In this document: piece after piece, positions 3,903-5,291 of the stretch
How the letters are laid out: every line of letters begins with the position of its first letter
Numbering within the stretch: position 1 is the stretch's first letter
Assembly (NCBI GenBank): GCA_023485745.1
Contig: JAMCZL010000004.1
Span: forward strand, 1 to 5,291
DNA: 5,291 nt
From: Candidatus Martarchaeota archaeon
GTDB lineage: Archaea > Micrarchaeota > Micrarchaeia > Micrarchaeales > Micrarchaeaceae
Reading direction: 5' to 3'
Position numbers and translations under genes: made by a program
Notes under the pieces: model-generated
Seen by the model: the letters and a program-made list of their open reading frames with translations, nothing else
Told to the model about the DNA's origin: nothing
Databases searched by the model: none

Positions 3903-5291
3903 ATGATGGATGAGATATTCAGGGTGCTAAATCACACCGCCCCGGAATTTCCCAAGGGCTTCAAGTGGCTCAATGCAACCGGGCAGATCTCAATGTCAGA
4001 TCTCAGAGGCTGCGTTGTAGTGCTCGATTTCTGGACATATTGCTGCATAAACTGCATGCACATGGCCCATACTCTGGAAAAGCTCGAAGATTACTACAGG
4101 GGAAAGCCTGTTGTAATAATCGGGGTGCACTCAGCAAAGTTCAAAAACGAGCAAGATCCTGACAACATAAGGGAGGCGATTTCAAGGTATGAGATGAGGC
4201 ATCCAGTCATAGTCGACGAGAAAATGCGCATGTGGCACGAATATTTCGTCAACTCATGGCCAACGCTTGTAATCATAGGGCCTGACGGGAAAATAAAATA
4301 CAAGAGGGCAGGGGAGGCCACGCCAGGAATGATATCCGCCGTAATCGACCACATACTGGAAGAAAGCAGCACGTCGCTTGCAAAAGAGCCTCCGAAAATC
4401 TTTGCAGAGCAGGAGCATCCTGCAAGGAAGCTGCGTTATCCCGGAAAGCTGTGCATGTCTCCAGATAGCACGAAAATTGCCATAAGCAATTCGAATGCAA
4501 ACGAAATCGTAATTGTGGATGCAAAAAGCCTCGCTGTCCTAGACACCGTTGGTAACGGCGCAAAGGGCATTTCTGACGGCAGCTTTGAAGCCTCGGAATT
4601 CTACAGGCCGCAGGGCCTAGAGTGGGTGGGCAACAGAATATATGTAGCCGACACGGAAAACAACGCGGTGAGGGAAATAAATCTTGACGACAGGACAGTA
4701 GCCACCATTCTCGGGACAGGAAGGCTGGGTCAGCCTGCGAGCTCCTGGGATTTCTCGACAGGCACTAAAATAAGCATAAATTCGCCGTGGGACCTTAGCT
4801 ACGACGAGAAAAGCGGGTCGCTCTTCATCGCGATGGCCGGAACCCATCAGATATGGAAGTACATAGTAAGGGACGGCACCGCTGCGCCATATGCTGGCAA
4901 CAGCGCGGAAAACATAATTGACGGCAACCTAGAAAAGGCATCCTTCGCACAGCCCAGCGGCATATGGGTCGACGGCAATGAAATATACGTGGCAGACAGC
5001 GAAGCATCTGCCATACGTTCAATAAACATGAAGGACGGATATGTAAGCACCATAACGGGTTCGGGGCTGTTTACATTCGGGGAGCAGGACGGCTCTCTGG
5101 CATCCGCAAGGCTCCAGCATCCCATAGGCGTATCGGCCAGAGGCGGCCTAATCTATGTGGCAGATACCTATAACAGCGCGATAAGGCAGATAGATGTGAA
5201 GGGCAACCGCATCACAACGTTGGTGTCGGGGCCGGGCAAGAAGTCCGCATGCAGATTCGGGGATCCCAAATGCGACACCCTGCAGCTTTAC
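3903..5291 (+). CDS. Thioredoxin-like/NHL-repeat protein of NHLRC2 type (3' end outside window)
   Basis: An open frame of 463 codons runs off the right edge without a stop. Residues 1-155 form a thioredoxin fold of the TlpA/NHLRC2 kind: a PEFPKGFKWLN lead-in (14-24), strand VVVLDFWTYCCINC (38-51) with redox pair Cys48-Ile-Asn-Cys51, and the cis-proline motif SWPT (118-121). The CCINC sequence is characteristic of NHLRC2. From about 175 a beta-propeller follows, with NHL repeats visible at IYVADTENNAVREI (246-259), IYVADSEASAIRSI (361-374) and IYVADTYNSAIRQI (417-430), and a degenerate LFIAMAGTHQIWKY (307-320). There is no signal peptide, so it is probably cytosolic, unlike secreted TlpA-type thioredoxins. 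NHLRC2 relatives are about 700 residues, so perhaps a third is missing. ATG 3903 or the next codon (3906) is the start. Its substrate is unknown; a thiol-redox or protein-assembly role is inference. Codon use resembles neighbouring genes. Confidence 0.92.
   Translation, partial: MMDEIFRVLNHTAPEFPKGFKWLNATGQISMSDLRGCVVVLDFWTYCCINCMHMAHTLEKLEDYYRGKPVVIIGVHSAKFKNEQDPDNIREAISRYEMRHPVIVDEKMRMWHEYFVNSWPTLVIIGPDGKIKYKRAGEATPGMISAVIDHILEESSTSLAKEPPKIFAEQEHPARKLRYPGKLCMSPDSTKIAISNSNANEIVIVDAKSLAVLDTVGNGAKGISDGSFEASEFYRPQGLEWVGNRIYVADTENNAVREINLDDRTVATILGTGRLGQPASSWDFSTGTKISINSPWDLSYDEKSGSLFIAMAGTHQIWKYIVRDGTAAPYAGNSAENIIDGNLEKASFAQPSGIWVDGNEIYVADSEASAIRSINMKDGYVSTITGSGLFTFGEQDGSLASARLQHPIGVSARGGLIYVADTYNSAIRQIDVKGNRITTLVSGPGKKSACRFGDPKCDTLQLY

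Noticed and set aside
4094..5125. Several minus-strand open frames in the right third
   Set aside because: All lie opposite the continuous thioredoxin/NHL frame, overlap one another and encode no recognisable domains.

Overview
The window looks archaeal. It carries an Orc1/Cdc6 replication initiator, the translation factors aIF1A and aIF2-beta, the archaeal RNase P proteins Pop5 (Rnp2) and Rpp30 (Rnp3), a 7S-type SRP RNA and a tRNA-Ser with a bulge-helix-bulge intron. Compact proteins, abutting or overlapping genes, very short leaders with TATA-like boxes, TTG and GTG starts and a non-canonical tRNA intron would suit a small-genome lineage such as DPANN/Micrarchaeota. That placement is an inference; no taxonomic marker here proves it.

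Layout. From the left, a short unidentified plus-strand gene (72-353) meets a leftward gene cluster tail to tail, with stop codons touching. The cluster runs leftward from 3312 to 354: aIF2-beta, aIF1A, orc1/cdc6, rpp30, pop5. Gaps are 6 bp (aIF2-beta/aIF1A), 96 bp (aIF1A/orc1, with its own TATA-like box), 11 bp (orc1/rpp30) and a 4-bp overlap (rpp30/pop5). It therefore probably forms two transcription units: a translation-initiation pair, and a replication-initiator plus RNase P unit. An AT-rich divergent region (about 3313-3382) separates it from rightward genes: SRP RNA (about 3383-3650), tRNA-Ser(GCT) (3688-3788) and, from 3903 past the window end, a thioredoxin/NHL-repeat protein of the NHLRC2 type.

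How the genes fit together. Almost everything here is information processing or protein targeting: initiator-tRNA delivery (aIF2-beta), start-site scanning (aIF1A), origin recognition (Orc1/Cdc6), tRNA 5' maturation (Rpp30, Pop5), membrane targeting (SRP RNA) and decoding of AGC/AGU serine codons. The thioredoxin/NHL gene is the exception and is probably a cytosolic redox or scaffold protein.

The most notable observation is a 17-nt insertion in the D-loop of tRNA-Ser. It folds into an exact bulge-helix-bulge (3-nt bulge, 4 bp, 3-nt bulge) capped by a 3-bp stem and GAAA tetraloop; removing it restores a standard D-arm. No CRISPR array, insertion sequence or defence system was seen.
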